From: Candidatus Nomurabacteria bacterium
GTDB taxonomy: Bacteria; Patescibacteriota; Saccharimonadia; Saccharimonadales; Saccharimonadaceae
Assembly (NCBI GenBank): GCA_031290255.1
Contig: JAITNW010000005.1
Location: forward strand, 1-55,677
DNA: 55,677 bases
Direction of reading: 5' to 3'
In this document: positions 41,617-51,348 of the stretch, piece after piece
Layout of the letters: the number at the start of each line of letters is the position of its first letter
Position numbering within the stretch: position 1 is the stretch's first letter
Made by a program: the position numbers and the translations under genes
The notes under the pieces: generated by a model
Databases searched by the model: none
What the model was told of the DNA's origin: nothing
The model's input: the letters and a program-made list of their open reading frames with translations, nothing else

Positions 41617-44493
41617 ATGAAAAATGAGAGGTCAAAAAAATCGCGGGTGGCGGGAAAGTCTGTTGAGGTTGAGAAAATGAAAACGTCGAAAAAAGATGTG
41701 GAACCTAAAAAAGTGCAAAAGAGCAAAAAGCCTACGGATAAGTTGGCTGATAAATCTACTTTGACAAGATTTTTGCAGGGGATTTTTGGTGATGCTCAGA
41801 AGAAGACGCTGAGGCGACTCTACAAGCGAGTTGGCGAGATCAATAAGCTTGAGCCAAAATATGAGAAATTGAATAAAAAAGAGCTTCGGGAGCAGACGGA
41901 GATTTTGAGGACTAAGCTGAATAAGCTTGAGCGGCAGGCAGAGGCGGCGGTAGCTGTGGCGAAGGTGAAGGAGAAGAAGTCAAAAGATGGCGAGGGGGCG
42001 AAGCAGAGTAAGAAGAAGTTACTTGCGAGGGGTGAAAATCAGAGTGAGGAGAAGGCTCTAGATGCAATTTTGCCGGATGCGTTTGCTTTGGTGAGGGAAG
42101 CTTCTAGGAGAGTTTTGAAAATGCGGCCGTTTGATGTGCAGTTGATTGGTGGTATGGTGCTGCATGAGGGAAATGTGGCGGAGATGAAGACGGGCGAAGG
42201 TAAGACTTTGGTGGCGACTTTGCCGGTTTATCTGAATGCGCTTGCGACTAAGGGTGTGCATGTGGTGACGGTGAATGATTATTTGGCGCGGCGTGATGCT
42301 GGGTGGATGGGGGAGCTGTATGATTTTCTAGGTTTGACGACGGGCGTAATTGTGAATGATGCGAGCTTTATTTATGATAAAGAGTTTGAGAATGAGGATC
42401 ATTCTGATGAGAGGTTGCGTCATTTGAAGCCGGCGACGCGTAAAGAGGCTTATCTTTGCGATGTGACTTATGGCACAAATAATGAATTTGGATTTGATTA
42501 TTTGCGCGATAATATGGTGAAGGAAGTGGAATATTTGCGTCAGCGCGAGCTTAATTTTGCGATTGTGGATGAGGTGGATTCGATTTTGATTGATGAGGCG
42601 AGGACGCCATTGATTATTTCGGCTCCTGCTGGAGATAATCCGGAGAGTTATTATCAGTTTGCAAAGGTTGCGGATAAGATGGGCGAAGATGATTATGTGT
42701 TTGACGAGAAGCGCCGAACGGTGGCTCTGACGGATAAGGGTGTAGAGAAAGTTCAAGAGATGCTGGGGATTGAGACGCTTTATTCGATTGATAATACTAG
42801 GTTGGTTTATCATATTGATCAGGCACTGCGGGCGCAGATTGTATTTAGACGAGATAAAGATTATGTGGTAACAAATAGCGGTGAAGTGATTATCGTTGAT
42901 GAGCATACTGGGCGCTTGATGAATGGTAGACGCTATAATGAGGGGCTACATCAGGCGATTGAGGCTAAGGAGGGCGTAGCGGTAAAGGAAGAGTCGATGA
43001 CGCTTGCGACTGTTTCGTTCCAGAATTTCTTTAGGTTGTATCGAAAACTATCTGGTATGACAGGTACGGCTTTTACGGAAGCAGAAGAGTTCCAGCAGAT
43101 TTATTCGCTTGATGTGATTCAGATTCCACCGAATAAGCCGATCGTGCGTGACGATAGGGATGATTTGATTTATCGGACTGAGGCGGCGAAGCTGAAAGCG
43201 GTGGCGGATGAGATTAAGAAATATCACGATAGGGGTCAGCCGGTGTTGGTGGGGAGTGCATCTATTGTGAAGAATGAGTTGATTGCTCAATACTTGTCGA
43301 AGGAGGGGATACCTTTTGAGATTTTGAATGCGAAGAATAACGAGCGCGAGGCGGCAATTATTGCGAAGGCTGGTGAAAAAGGTGCTGTGACTTTGGCTAC
43401 AAATATGGCGGGGCGTGGTACGGATATCAAGTTGGCGTCAGGCGTCGTGGAGCTGGGCGGACTTGTGGTGATTGGTTCGGAGCGGCATGATTCTAGGCGG
43501 GTGGATAATCAGTTGCGTGGGCGGGGTGGACGACAAGGCGACCCAGGTACGACGCAATTTTTTGTGAGTTGTGAAGATGATTTGATGCGGATTTTCCAGG
43601 GTGAGCGCATTTCGATGCTGATGAAGAGAATGGGCGTGGCGGAGGATATGCCGATTCAGAATAAGACCGTGAACAAGACGTTGGAGCAGGCACAGAAGAG
43701 GGTGGAAGGGTTTAATTTTGACTCTCGTAAGAATGTGGTGCAGTACGATAATGTGATCAATCGGCACCGTAAGGTGGTGTATTTGATGCGACGCAAGATT
43801 CTTAGTGGCGACAATATTCGTCCGGAAATTGGTCGGCTCTACAAGACAGAAATAGAGGAGCTGACGCAGTTTAGTTCGCGTGTGAATAAAGATTATAGAG
43901 AGAATTTCTTGAGGGTGTTTGCGCTTGATGGGGATTTGGTGGACTCTATTGGTTTGATGAGAAATGATAAGGAGCGTAAAAAGTTGGCGCTGGCGGCCGT
44001 AGAAGAACTCTATAGTGATAAGGAAATGGAGTTTGGCGAAGAGATTATGCGCAAAGTTGAACGTGAAGTTTATCTGCAGGTGCTGGATACTTTGTGGATG
44101 CAGCATTTGGAAAATATGCAGCATTTGCGTGAGGGGATCCATTGGCGATCTGTGGGACAGCGAGATCCATTGGTAGAATATAGGAGTGAATCACAGAAGC
44201 TATTCGACGGTTTGCAGCGGGCTTTGCGTGAGGAGGTTTTGAAGATTTTGTTAAACCTGAAACAACAAGAAATAGCGCCAATGAGCGATGATGAATATGA
44301 TACTGAGCTGACGAAGTTGGCTGAGAATGCTACGGAAAAGGGCGTAAATGAAGTTTCTGCTGGAGCGAAGAGTCTGGACGGCGAATTTAAGAAGGATGGG
44401 ACGACGAAAAATACAGGCAAGAACACGAAGCGTAATCAGGCTAGGAAGACTAAGAAAAAAGCTCGACAGAACAAGAAAAAAGGTCGTCGCTAG
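41617..44493 (+). CDS. secA: Protein translocase ATPase SecA
   Basis: SecA (958 aa) drives preproteins through SecYEG. Walker A (MKTGEGKT), LYNALATKGVHVVTVNDYLA-type motif Ia, the DEVDSILIDEARTPLIIS motif II and ATNMAGRGTDIKL are present. Two oddities: a Lys-rich N-terminal extension of about 45 residues before the SecA start, and a Lys/Asn/Arg-rich C-terminus without the zinc-binding Cys motif. It is leaderless. The M16 peptidase gene follows 5 nt after the stop. Confidence 0.97.
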   Translation: MKNERSKKSRVAGKSVEVEKMKTSKKDVEPKKVQKSKKPTDKLADKSTLTRFLQGIFGDAQKKTLRRLYKRVGEINKLEPKYEKLNKKELREQTEILRTKLNKLERQAEAAVAVAKVKEKKSKDGEGAKQSKKKLLARGENQSEEKALDAILPDAFALVREASRRVLKMRPFDVQLIGGMVLHEGNVAEMKTGEGKTLVATLPVYLNALATKGVHVVTVNDYLARRDAGWMGELYDFLGLTTGVIVNDASFIYDKEFENEDHSDERLRHLKPATRKEAYLCDVTYGTNNEFGFDYLRDNMVKEVEYLRQRELNFAIVDEVDSILIDEARTPLIISAPAGDNPESYYQFAKVADKMGEDDYVFDEKRRTVALTDKGVEKVQEMLGIETLYSIDNTRLVYHIDQALRAQIVFRRDKDYVVTNSGEVIIVDEHTGRLMNGRRYNEGLHQAIEAKEGVAVKEESMTLATVSFQNFFRLYRKLSGMTGTAFTEAEEFQQIYSLDVIQIPPNKPIVRDDRDDLIYRTEAAKLKAVADEIKKYHDRGQPVLVGSASIVKNELIAQYLSKEGIPFEILNAKNNEREAAIIAKAGEKGAVTLATNMAGRGTDIKLASGVVELGGLVVIGSERHDSRRVDNQLRGRGGRQGDPGTTQFFVSCEDDLMRIFQGERISMLMKRMGVAEDMPIQNKTVNKTLEQAQKRVEGFNFDSRKNVVQYDNVINRHRKVVYLMRRKILSGDNIRPEIGRLYKTEIEELTQFSSRVNKDYRENFLRVFALDGDLVDSIGLMRNDKERKKLALAAVEELYSDKEMEFGEEIMRKVEREVYLQVLDTLWMQHLENMQHLREGIHWRSVGQRDPLVEYRSESQKLFDGLQRALREEVLKILLNLKQQEIAPMSDDEYDTELTKLAENATEKGVNEVSAGAKSLDGEFKKDGTTKNTGKNTKRNQARKTKKKARQNKKKGRR

Positions 44494-44498
44494 ATACA

Positions 44499-45776
44499 AT
44501 GAGACATACAATTGAAGAGGTGAGATTGGATAGTGGCGCATCGGGGCTCCTGATTGACGTGCCAGATTCTAGTGTGATGAATTTGCGGATTATTTTTAGA
44601 GCGGGTAACAAGTTCGTGAAGAGGCCCGAGATTTATGAAGTCGCGCATTTGATGGAGCATATGGCGTTTGGGAAGAATGCAGAGTATAGAGACGAGCAGG
44701 CATATGAAGCGGAATTTACGAAAAATGGCGCATATCATAATGCTTGGACTTCGGATGCAGTAATTGCCTATGAGGCTGAGTGCGCGGATTTTGAATGGGA
44801 GAGAGTATTGGCTTTGCAGGAGCTGGCAGTAGCGAAGCCAAAATTTAATGAGGAAGAGCTGAAAAGTGAGAAGGGGAATGTGAGGGCGGAACTTACGGGT
44901 TATCAAAATGATTATGCGCGGTTGATTTGGCCAAAGTTGCAGCAGGCGTTGGGGGAGGAAGTGTTGACCTATTCGGAGCGCTTAAAGACAATAAGTAATA
45001 TTGAGATAAAAGATATTCGGGAACATCATAGGCGGACGCATACGGCGGATAATATGCAGTTTATTATCTCGGGGAATCTGAAGGGACGCAAGCGGAAGGT
45101 GGTGCAGATGTTGAACGGATGGGACTTGAAGGCGGGAGAAAAATTTGCCTTGCCAGCCGATGCTTATGTGGGTACGGCGCCAATTATGATTCGGAGAAAA
45201 GATGCTAGTAACTTGACGTTTGGCTTCTCTTTTATTATAAAGCGGAGGTTGGAGCCACAAGAACAGTATGCGATGGGCTGCTTGAACCATATTCTGACGG
45301 GGACGATGAATAGTAAGATTTTTGGACAGGCGCGAAAGCGTGGCTTGGTGTATGGTGTGGGATCTTCGACTTCGAGTGATGCATGGAGTAGTTTGTGGGA
45401 TTTTGATGGGGAGGTAAATGCGGAAAATGCAGAGGAATTATTTGATTTGATCGCGATTGAGCTTGCTCGAGTGATAAATGGAGAAGTGGCAGAGACGGAT
45501 ATTAAGGCTGCGAGAGTATATGCTCTGGGTAGGCATCAGATGCTTGCTCAGACGGCGGAACAAATTAGCGATTATTATGCAAGACAATATATATCAATTG
45601 GAACGTATGAGCCGATGGCGGATGCGCCGAAGATGATTGAGGGGATAAAGAAAAGCACAATTGTGTGCCTGGCTCGGGAGTTTATGCAATCAGGGATTTC
45701 GGGGTTGGCTATGGTAGGGAATATGGAGAAAGCTGTGGCTGTTGAGCTTTGGGGAAGGGTCCTGGGCGCTATTTAG
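44499..45776 (+). CDS. M16-family zinc peptidase
   Basis: This 425-residue protein resembles processing-peptidase/pitrilysin family members. The inverted zinc motif HLMEH (50-54) and the distal Glu131 in VRAELTG complete the zinc site, so it should be active, unlike the inactive partner type. The second M16 domain spans about 180-410. It may degrade signal or secreted peptides; the position directly after secA suggests a link to export. It probably shares the secA transcript. Confidence 0.9.
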   Translation: MRHTIEEVRLDSGASGLLIDVPDSSVMNLRIIFRAGNKFVKRPEIYEVAHLMEHMAFGKNAEYRDEQAYEAEFTKNGAYHNAWTSDAVIAYEAECADFEWERVLALQELAVAKPKFNEEELKSEKGNVRAELTGYQNDYARLIWPKLQQALGEEVLTYSERLKTISNIEIKDIREHHRRTHTADNMQFIISGNLKGRKRKVVQMLNGWDLKAGEKFALPADAYVGTAPIMIRRKDASNLTFGFSFIIKRRLEPQEQYAMGCLNHILTGTMNSKIFGQARKRGLVYGVGSSTSSDAWSSLWDFDGEVNAENAEELFDLIAIELARVINGEVAETDIKAARVYALGRHQMLAQTAEQISDYYARQYISIGTYEPMADAPKMIEGIKKSTIVCLAREFMQSGISGLAMVGNMEKAVAVELWGRVLGAI

Positions 45777-45792
45777 ACGCTGTGGTTGTTGG

Positions 45793-46629
45793 TTAGAGCT
45801 TTTCTGGAAGGGTGATCTCGGGATAGAATTTGCGAATATGGTTTGCGTAGCCGGCGTCGACGTCTTGCCAGATTTTTTGCATTTTACGAATGCGAGCTAC
45901 TGAGAGGTGACCGTTATTGAGCTGACGGTAGGAGCGGAGAAGTTCGGTCTCGAAAGTGTATGGAGTGGGGCGAGAAATGATACGAGAAATATCCATGCCG
46001 GGGTGGGAGATGCCGGCGAAGCAGAAGTCTATGATGCCGACGACCTGATCGTTTTCGTCTAGGATGATATTGCCTGGGTTGAGGTCGCCGTGTACAAGCC
46101 GGGGGGTGGATTCGGTGCTTTTGATGTAGCTGTGATGATCGTCTAGGTGTGCTTCATAATGACGATGATCTAGCTCGTGGAGGAATCTAGAAAGGGGATA
46201 TTTGACTTCTTCTGGAGCATCTTTTAGCTCAATTTCCCCGAGTTCTTTGATAAATTTGGCAACGGAATAGGCGGTTGCGGCGAGAGTTGTGTGTGAGAGA
46301 TTGTAGATGCGGTTATTGAGTGAATAACCTTGGATTTTTTCGTGGACGGAAAAAGGGCGTTTTTTATGGTAATGGAGGGACATTGATGGGGTGTAGTAGC
46401 TGGTTTTGCCTTCAACAAAGTTACAGAATTTGGCGTCTTTGATGATCATCTTTGACCAAAATGGGTTTCTGGGGAAGCGGAAGAAAAATTCGCCCTTGTC
46501 GGTGGTGACTTCGATGACGATGTTGGTCCAACCAGATATGATGTGTTTGGTGGACTTTATTTTGTGGTCGGCTAGGGTGTTTTTGATGATATCTTCTAAG
46601 GAGTCTTTGGTGGTAAAAAAGTCTTTCAT
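45793..46629 (-). CDS. APH/choline-kinase-fold phosphotransferase
   Basis: The kinase core is plain: a Lys-containing N-lobe, then HGDLNPGNIILD (catalytic loop, about residues 184-195) and GIIDFCFA (metal-binding Asp). The substrate cannot be named: aminoglycoside, choline, homoserine and other small-molecule kinases share this fold. It is 278 aa and divergent from the P-loop kinase at 46650, with a shared 20-bp promoter region. Confidence 0.85.
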   Translation of the reverse strand: MKDFFTTKDSLEDIIKNTLADHKIKSTKHIISGWTNIVIEVTTDKGEFFFRFPRNPFWSKMIIKDAKFCNFVEGKTSYYTPSMSLHYHKKRPFSVHEKIQGYSLNNRIYNLSHTTLAATAYSVAKFIKELGEIELKDAPEEVKYPLSRFLHELDHRHYEAHLDDHHSYIKSTESTPRLVHGDLNPGNIILDENDQVVGIIDFCFAGISHPGMDISRIISRPTPYTFETELLRSYRQLNNGHLSVARIRKMQKIWQDVDAGYANHIRKFYPEITLPEKL

Positions 46630-46649
46630 AGTGTAGACTTAATTATATT

Positions 46650-47225
46650 ATGGAAGATGTAAAAATACTAGCCATTGTCGGCATGAGCGGTAGCGGGAAG
46701 TCGACAGTGATTGACTATCTGACAGAGAGGAATATACCTAAAGTGTATTTTGGGGGGATTATTTTAGGGGCTATGAAAGAGGCAAATATTGAGATAACGC
46801 CAAGCAATGAGCGGAAATTTCGTGAGGAAATTCGCGAAAAAGAGGGCAAAGATTTTGTGGTGCGGCGTGTTGTGGAAGAGGTGAGGAATTTGCAGAAGGC
46901 TGGGCAGAAGCGGATTGTGTTGGATGGTCTATATACTTGGACTGAATATAAGATACTGAAAAAAGAGTTCCCTAGCGAAAAAACAATGGTGGTGGCGGCT
47001 GTAGTGTTGCCAAAAGACCTAAGGCATAAACGTGTTGCGGATCGACCGGATCGACCGTTTGATGCTAGGGCTATTAGTGAGCGGGATTGGAGTGAGATTG
47101 AGAATCTGGAAAAAGGTGGCCCGATTGCGAATGCGGATTATTACTTGGATAATTCTGGCACGATAAAAGATTTGTATGAGAACTTGGCTCAGCTGTTGAA
47201 AGGGATTGATTTTTTGCCACGTTAA
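46650..47225 (+). CDS. P-loop kinase, dephospho-CoA kinase/UPF0200-like
   Basis: Walker A is GMSGSGKST (13-21) in a 191-residue NMP-kinase-like fold. The lid RVADRPDRPFDARAISERDW and ANADYYLDNSGTIKDLYENL near the end resemble the archaeal-type UPF0200/dephospho-CoA kinase group. It may make CoA or phosphorylate a nucleotide. A -10 like TAGACT lies 10 nt before the ATG. Confidence 0.8.
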   Translation: MEDVKILAIVGMSGSGKSTVIDYLTERNIPKVYFGGIILGAMKEANIEITPSNERKFREEIREKEGKDFVVRRVVEEVRNLQKAGQKRIVLDGLYTWTEYKILKKEFPSEKTMVVAAVVLPKDLRHKRVADRPDRPFDARAISERDWSEIENLEKGGPIANADYYLDNSGTIKDLYENLAQLLKGIDFLPR

Positions 47226-47261
47226 TTTGGTGTTGCGTCGAAAAAGAATAGGGTGAAAGTA

Positions 47262-47270
47262 TGGTAGAAT
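47262..47270 (+). promoter_or_regulatory. Extended -10 of the 47280 gene
   Basis: TGGTAGAAT, 9 nt before the ATG; no Shine-Dalgarno. Confidence 0.55.
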
Positions 47271-47279
47271 TTAAGCATA

Positions 47280-47867
47280 ATGACTAAGAAGATTGAAAAG
47301 TTTGTACTGATTTTTGTTAGAAGCGCACTGGTGTTGGTGGCTCTTGGGTTGGGCGTATTGTGCCTGATTGATCCGGGATATAATAAATATGGAGGTGTTT
47401 TGGCTTCTCTGGCCTTGCCGTTTTTGCCGATTTTTGCCGGGAAGCTGTTTAGGGTGAAAATATCGTTTCGGTTGCAACTGATATATTATGGTTTTCTGTT
47501 TGTAGCGTTATTTATGGGGATAGATATGGATTTGTATCGGACTTGGCCGCATTTTGATAAGATTATTCATCTGTTGTCTGGAGCTTTATCGGTAGTATTG
47601 GGGCATTATGCGTTGGTGTTTTTTAAGGTAGATAAAAGCTCGAAGCTTTTCAAGGTGGTGTTTATGGTATGTTTTGCCGTTACGATAGGGGTTGCATGGG
47701 AATTTTTTGAATTTGCTTGCGACAAATTATTGGGGCAAAGTATGCAACAATTAGTATCGGAAGGCGTGGATGACACAATGTTTGATCTGCTATCGGCAAC
47801 AGTGGGTGCGATTTTTGGCTCGATATGGATAGTGAATCAGAAAAGCTTAAAATTTTTGGAAAAATAA
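47280..47867 (+). CDS. DUF2238-like inner-membrane protein, 195 aa
   Basis: Five to six helices are predicted. HFDKIIHLLSGALSVVLGHY, then WEFFEFACDKLLGQSM and GVDDTMFDLLSATVGAI, match the His/Glu/Asp pattern of DUF2238 (YjdF-type) membrane proteins; function unknown. It is leaderless and ends just before the dnaK control region. Confidence 0.8.
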   Translation: MTKKIEKFVLIFVRSALVLVALGLGVLCLIDPGYNKYGGVLASLALPFLPIFAGKLFRVKISFRLQLIYYGFLFVALFMGIDMDLYRTWPHFDKIIHLLSGALSVVLGHYALVFFKVDKSSKLFKVVFMVCFAVTIGVAWEFFEFACDKLLGQSMQQLVSEGVDDTMFDLLSATVGAIFGSIWIVNQKSLKFLEK

Positions 47868-47887
47868 CGAGAAAACTGCTGGCAAGC

Positions 47888-47916
47888 TTGACAATAGAGT
47901 GCCAGTTTGGTAGTAT
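47888..47916 (+). promoter_or_regulatory. Promoter of dnaK
   Basis: TTGACA - 17 bp - TAGTAT. Transcription would start near 47923, just before the CIRCE operator. Confidence 0.75.
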
Positions 47917-47926
47917 AAGTGTTAGA

Positions 47927-47953
47927 TTAGCACTCAATGTGAGAGAGTGCTAG
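47927..47953 (+). promoter_or_regulatory. CIRCE operator (HrcA site) of dnaK
   Basis: TTAGCACTC - 9 nt - GAGTGCTAG matches the CIRCE consensus TTAGCACTC-N9-GAGTGCTAA with one mismatch. HrcA bound here would block dnaK until heat shock. It lies directly downstream of the promoter; hrcA itself is not in the window. Confidence 0.93.
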
Positions 47954-47984
47954 ATAATATAATCCAAAAGGAGGATTGATAAAA

Positions 47985-49883
47985 ATGGGTAAAATTATTG
48001 GTATAGATTTGGGTACGACAAATAGTGCTTTTGCATATATGGTAGCTGGAAAGCCAGAGGTAATCACGAATAGTGAGGGCGATCGGACGACGCCTAGCGT
48101 AGTGGCAGTGACGAAGAAGGGGGATAGGTTGGTGGGTAAAGTGGCACAGCGTCAGCGCGTGACTAATCCAGAGAATACTATTTATGGTATCAAGCGACTG
48201 ATCGGGCGGAAATTTGATAGTGATGAGATTCAGCGGGATATTGATATTATGCCGTATGAGATTGTGAAAAAAGGGAATGGCGTGGCCGTGATGATGGGTG
48301 GCAAAGAGTACACGCCTGAAGAAGTGAGTGCGATGATTCTTTCTAAAATTAAGGCGGATGCCGAGGCGTTCTTGGGCGAGAAAGTGACGGAAGCGATTAT
48401 CACGGTGCCGGCTTATTTTGATGATAGTCAGAGGCAGGCGACTAAGGATGCGGGGAAAATTGCTGGTCTTGAAGTGAAGCGAATTATCAACGAGCCGACG
48501 GCGGCTGCGCTAGCTTATGGACTTGGTAAGAAAGAAGATCAACAGATTGCGGTGTTTGACCTTGGTGGTGGTACTTTTGATGTGTCTATTCTTGAGCTGG
48601 GGGACGGGGTGTTTGAGGTGAAATCTACGAATGGCGATACGCATCTTGGTGGTGAGGACTTTGACAATGTGATCGTAAATCATCTTTTAGACGTGTTCAA
48701 GTCTGAAAGTGGGATTGACCTGAAAAGCGATGCGGCGGCAATGCAGCGCGTGAAGGATGAAGCGGAAAAGGCGAAGAAAGAGCTTTCTAGTACGCCTCAG
48801 GTGGAGATTAATTTGCCGTTTATTACTGCTGATGCAGATGGTCCGAAGCATTTTGAATATACTTTGACGAGGGCCAAGCTTGAGGAATTGGTGAAATCAC
48901 TGATTGATCGCCTTGCGGGTCCGGTGGAGAAAGCTTTGAAGGATGCGAAGTATACCGCAAAAGATATTGATGCTGTAGTGATGGTGGGCGGGATGACTAG
49001 GATGCCGGCGGTGGTTGAGAAAGTGAAGCAGATTTTTGGTCAGGAGCCGATGCAGGGCGTAAATCCTGATGAGGTGGTGGCTGTGGGGGCTGCGATTCAG
49101 GGTGGCGTACTGGCGGGGGATGTAAAAGATGTGCTACTTCTGGACGTGACGCCACTTACGCTCGGAATTGAAACGATGGGCGGCGTGAGGACACCTCTGA
49201 TTGACCGCAATACGACGATTCCGACGAGCAAATCTGAGACGTTTAGTACGGCTTCGGATAATCAGCCGCAGGTGGAAATTCATGTTTTGCAGGGTGAGCG
49301 TGAGTTTGCTAAAGATAATAAATCTTTGGGACGATTCATTTTGGATGGGATTGCTCCGGCGCCACGAGGAGTGCCGCAAGTGGAGGTGACCTTTAATCTG
49401 GATGCGAATGGTATTTTGAATGTGACTGCCAAGGATAAGGGTACTGGGAAAGAGCAGAGTATTACGATTCAGAACTCTGGGAATATGGATAAGGCAGACA
49501 TTGAAAAGGCGCAGAAGGATGCCGAAACGCATGCTGAAGAAGATAAAAAGAAGAAAGAGGCACTAGATGCCAGAAACCATTTGGAGAATGCGATTTATCA
49601 AGCGGAAAAGATGCCCGATGATCTGAAAGATAAAATTAGCGATGAAGATAAAGAGAGCGTCAAGAAAGCCGTGGAGGATGCTAGAGAGAAATTGAAGGAA
49701 AATGAGAATGACAAGGAGGCTTTGGAAGCGGCGGCTAAGGAGCTGAATGATCGAATTATGCCGATTGGGGCGAAACTTTATCAGAAAGATGGTGAGGATA
49801 AGAAAGAAAAGGGCGGTGAGGAAGGAAAAGACGAAAAGAAAAACGATGACGGTACGGTAGAGGGTGAAGTTGTAGACAAATAA
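47985..49883 (+). CDS. dnaK: Molecular chaperone DnaK (Hsp70)
   Basis: DnaK (632 aa) folds and protects proteins using ATP. The N-terminus [15 protein letters not shown], the [13 protein letters not shown] phosphate loop and the substrate domain start ([17 protein letters not shown]) are all canonical. The tail is Glu/Lys/Asp-rich. I set the start at ATG 47985, with AAGGAGG about 10 nt upstream, and not TTG 47976. No grpE or dnaJ is adjacent, so dnaK is a single-gene unit under CIRCE. Confidence 0.98.
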   Translation: MGKIIGIDLGTTNSAFAYMVAGKPEVITNSEGDRTTPSVVAVTKKGDRLVGKVAQRQRVTNPENTIYGIKRLIGRKFDSDEIQRDIDIMPYEIVKKGNGVAVMMGGKEYTPEEVSAMILSKIKADAEAFLGEKVTEAIITVPAYFDDSQRQATKDAGKIAGLEVKRIINEPTAAALAYGLGKKEDQQIAVFDLGGGTFDVSILELGDGVFEVKSTNGDTHLGGEDFDNVIVNHLLDVFKSESGIDLKSDAAAMQRVKDEAEKAKKELSSTPQVEINLPFITADADGPKHFEYTLTRAKLEELVKSLIDRLAGPVEKALKDAKYTAKDIDAVVMVGGMTRMPAVVEKVKQIFGQEPMQGVNPDEVVAVGAAIQGGVLAGDVKDVLLLDVTPLTLGIETMGGVRTPLIDRNTTIPTSKSETFSTASDNQPQVEIHVLQGEREFAKDNKSLGRFILDGIAPAPRGVPQVEVTFNLDANGILNVTAKDKGTGKEQSITIQNSGNMDKADIEKAQKDAETHAEEDKKKKEALDARNHLENAIYQAEKMPDDLKDKISDEDKESVKKAVEDAREKLKENENDKEALEAAAKELNDRIMPIGAKLYQKDGEDKKEKGGEEGKDEKKNDDGTVEGEVVDK

Positions 49884-49902
49884 GCCGTACCCGGGTTAGG
49901 TG

Positions 49903-49911
49903 TGATAGAAT
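49903..49911 (+). promoter_or_regulatory. Extended -10 of rmuC
   Basis: TGATAGAAT ends 6 nt before the ATG. Confidence 0.6.
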
Positions 49912-49917
49912 AGGCTT

Positions 49918-50946
49918 ATGGAAATAGTACTAGTTATATTGGTGGTGGCTTTGATTTTGGGATTTGCTTTCGCCGTAGTGATGATGAATAAGCAGATTGG
50001 GCAGCTCTCTGAGACTATGAACGAGAAGCTTGATAAGAATAATGTGCAGGTGCAAGAATCGATTGGCAAACAATTAACAGAATCGAATCGGCAGCTGAAT
50101 GAATCAAATAAGGTCGTGGCGGATATTTCGGCAAGGATTGCGACAATCAATGAGACGAATAAGCATGTAGTTTCGGTGGCAGATGAGCTGAAGACTTTGC
50201 AGAATGTGTTGCAGAATCCGAAGCAAAGAGGGGTGTTTGGGGAGTTTTATTTGGATTCGGTGCTGGGGAATGTATTGCCGCCAAATACTTATCAACTGCA
50301 ATATAAATTTAAGGACGGGGAGATTGTGGATGCGGCGATTTTTTTGGACAAAGGAAAGATTTTGCCGGTTGATTCAAAGTTTTCTTTAGAGAATTATAAT
50401 AGAATGCTGAATGCGAAAGATAAGTCTGAGAGGGATATCTATGTTAAGAAGATTCGAGAAGATTTGAAAGGCAGGATTGACGAGACGGCAAAGTATATTC
50501 GGCCGGGTGAGAAAACGATGGATTTTGCTTTTATGTTTATTCCTTCGGAGAGTTTGTATTATGATTTGCTTATTGGCACTGTGGGGTCGAGTGGCTCTTC
50601 GCAACGGGATCTTATTGAGTATGCTTTTCGCGATAAGCGCGTAATAGTGACGAGCCCCACTAGTTTTATGGCGTATTTGCAGACGGTTCTGCAAGGGCTG
50701 AGGAGCTTGCAGATTGAGAAGGAGACTTTAGAGATTCAGACTAGGGTGGCAAAGCTTGGAACGCACCTTAATAGTTTTGAGACGTATATGAACAAAATGG
50801 GGAGTGCGCTGGGCACAACGGTGAATCATTATAATAGCGCGCATAAATCATTAGTACAGATTGATAAAGATGTTGTAAAAATTACAACATCTGGAGAGCC
50901 TACGATTGAGCCGAAGCAGTTGGATCGGCCGCAGACGGATGAATAA
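49918..50946 (+). CDS. rmuC: RmuC-family DNA recombination protein
   Basis: An N-terminal helix (about 2-22) and a coiled coil (about 30-95) precede the RmuC domain: QRGVFGEFYLDSVLGNVLPPNTYQ, LPVDSKFSLENY and AFMFIPSESLYYDL. RmuC has a PD-(D/E)XK-like nuclease core and limits inversions at short inverted repeats. That is noteworthy in a genome with several long palindromes. The 342-residue length is normal for CPR forms. Ends at a bidirectional terminator. Confidence 0.92.
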   Translation: MEIVLVILVVALILGFAFAVVMMNKQIGQLSETMNEKLDKNNVQVQESIGKQLTESNRQLNESNKVVADISARIATINETNKHVVSVADELKTLQNVLQNPKQRGVFGEFYLDSVLGNVLPPNTYQLQYKFKDGEIVDAAIFLDKGKILPVDSKFSLENYNRMLNAKDKSERDIYVKKIREDLKGRIDETAKYIRPGEKTMDFAFMFIPSESLYYDLLIGTVGSSGSSQRDLIEYAFRDKRVIVTSPTSFMAYLQTVLQGLRSLQIEKETLEIQTRVAKLGTHLNSFETYMNKMGSALGTTVNHYNSAHKSLVQIDKDVVKITTSGEPTIEPKQLDRPQTDE

Positions 50947-50970
50947 AAAGGGCCCCGTGGGGCTCTTTTT
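50945..50970 (+). terminator. Bidirectional terminator rmuC / rpmE
   Basis: AAAAAGGGCCCC and GGGGCTCTTTTT form a 12-bp stem (one G.T pair) with a 2-nt gap; A- and T-runs allow use from both sides. Confidence 0.85.
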
Positions 50971-50972
50971 GG

Positions 50973-51302
50973 CTAATCTTCTGTTTTGGAAGCTTTCTTC
51001 TCGGCTTCTTTGGCGGCCTTTGCGGCTTTGTTGCCAAGAGAAGTCTTGAGGGCTTCTGCGCGTTTGGCGCGGGCTTTGAAGCGGTCGACGCGACCTTCGG
51101 TATCGATGATCTTTTCCTCGCCAGTGAAGAATGGGTGGCTGGCACTGGAGATTTGGGTTTTGATGAGTGGGTATTCTTTGCCATCAGTCCATTTGATGGT
51201 TTCTTCGGACTTTGCGGTGGAGCGAGTCAGGAACGAATAATTGGCCTGCTCATCGGAGAACACAACAAAGCGATATTCTTTAGGGTGAATTGATTTTTTC
51301 AT
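50973..51302 (-). CDS. rpmE: Large-subunit ribosomal protein bL31
   Basis: The bL31 core is visible: [28 protein letters not shown], then [30 protein letters not shown]. There are no Cys residues, so it is the zinc-free (C-minus) form, and it has a Lys/Ala/Glu-rich C-terminal extension of about 25 residues, giving 109 aa against the usual 70-90. TGATATAAT lies 11 nt before the ATG. Confidence 0.93.
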   Translation of the reverse strand: MKKSIHPKEYRFVVFSDEQANYSFLTRSTAKSEETIKWTDGKEYPLIKTQISSASHPFFTGEEKIIDTEGRVDRFKARAKRAEALKTSLGNKAAKAAKEAEKKASKTED

Positions 51303-51348
51303 AACTGTGGTTGATTATATCAGATAGGTTTGCAGAAGTAAAGGATTT

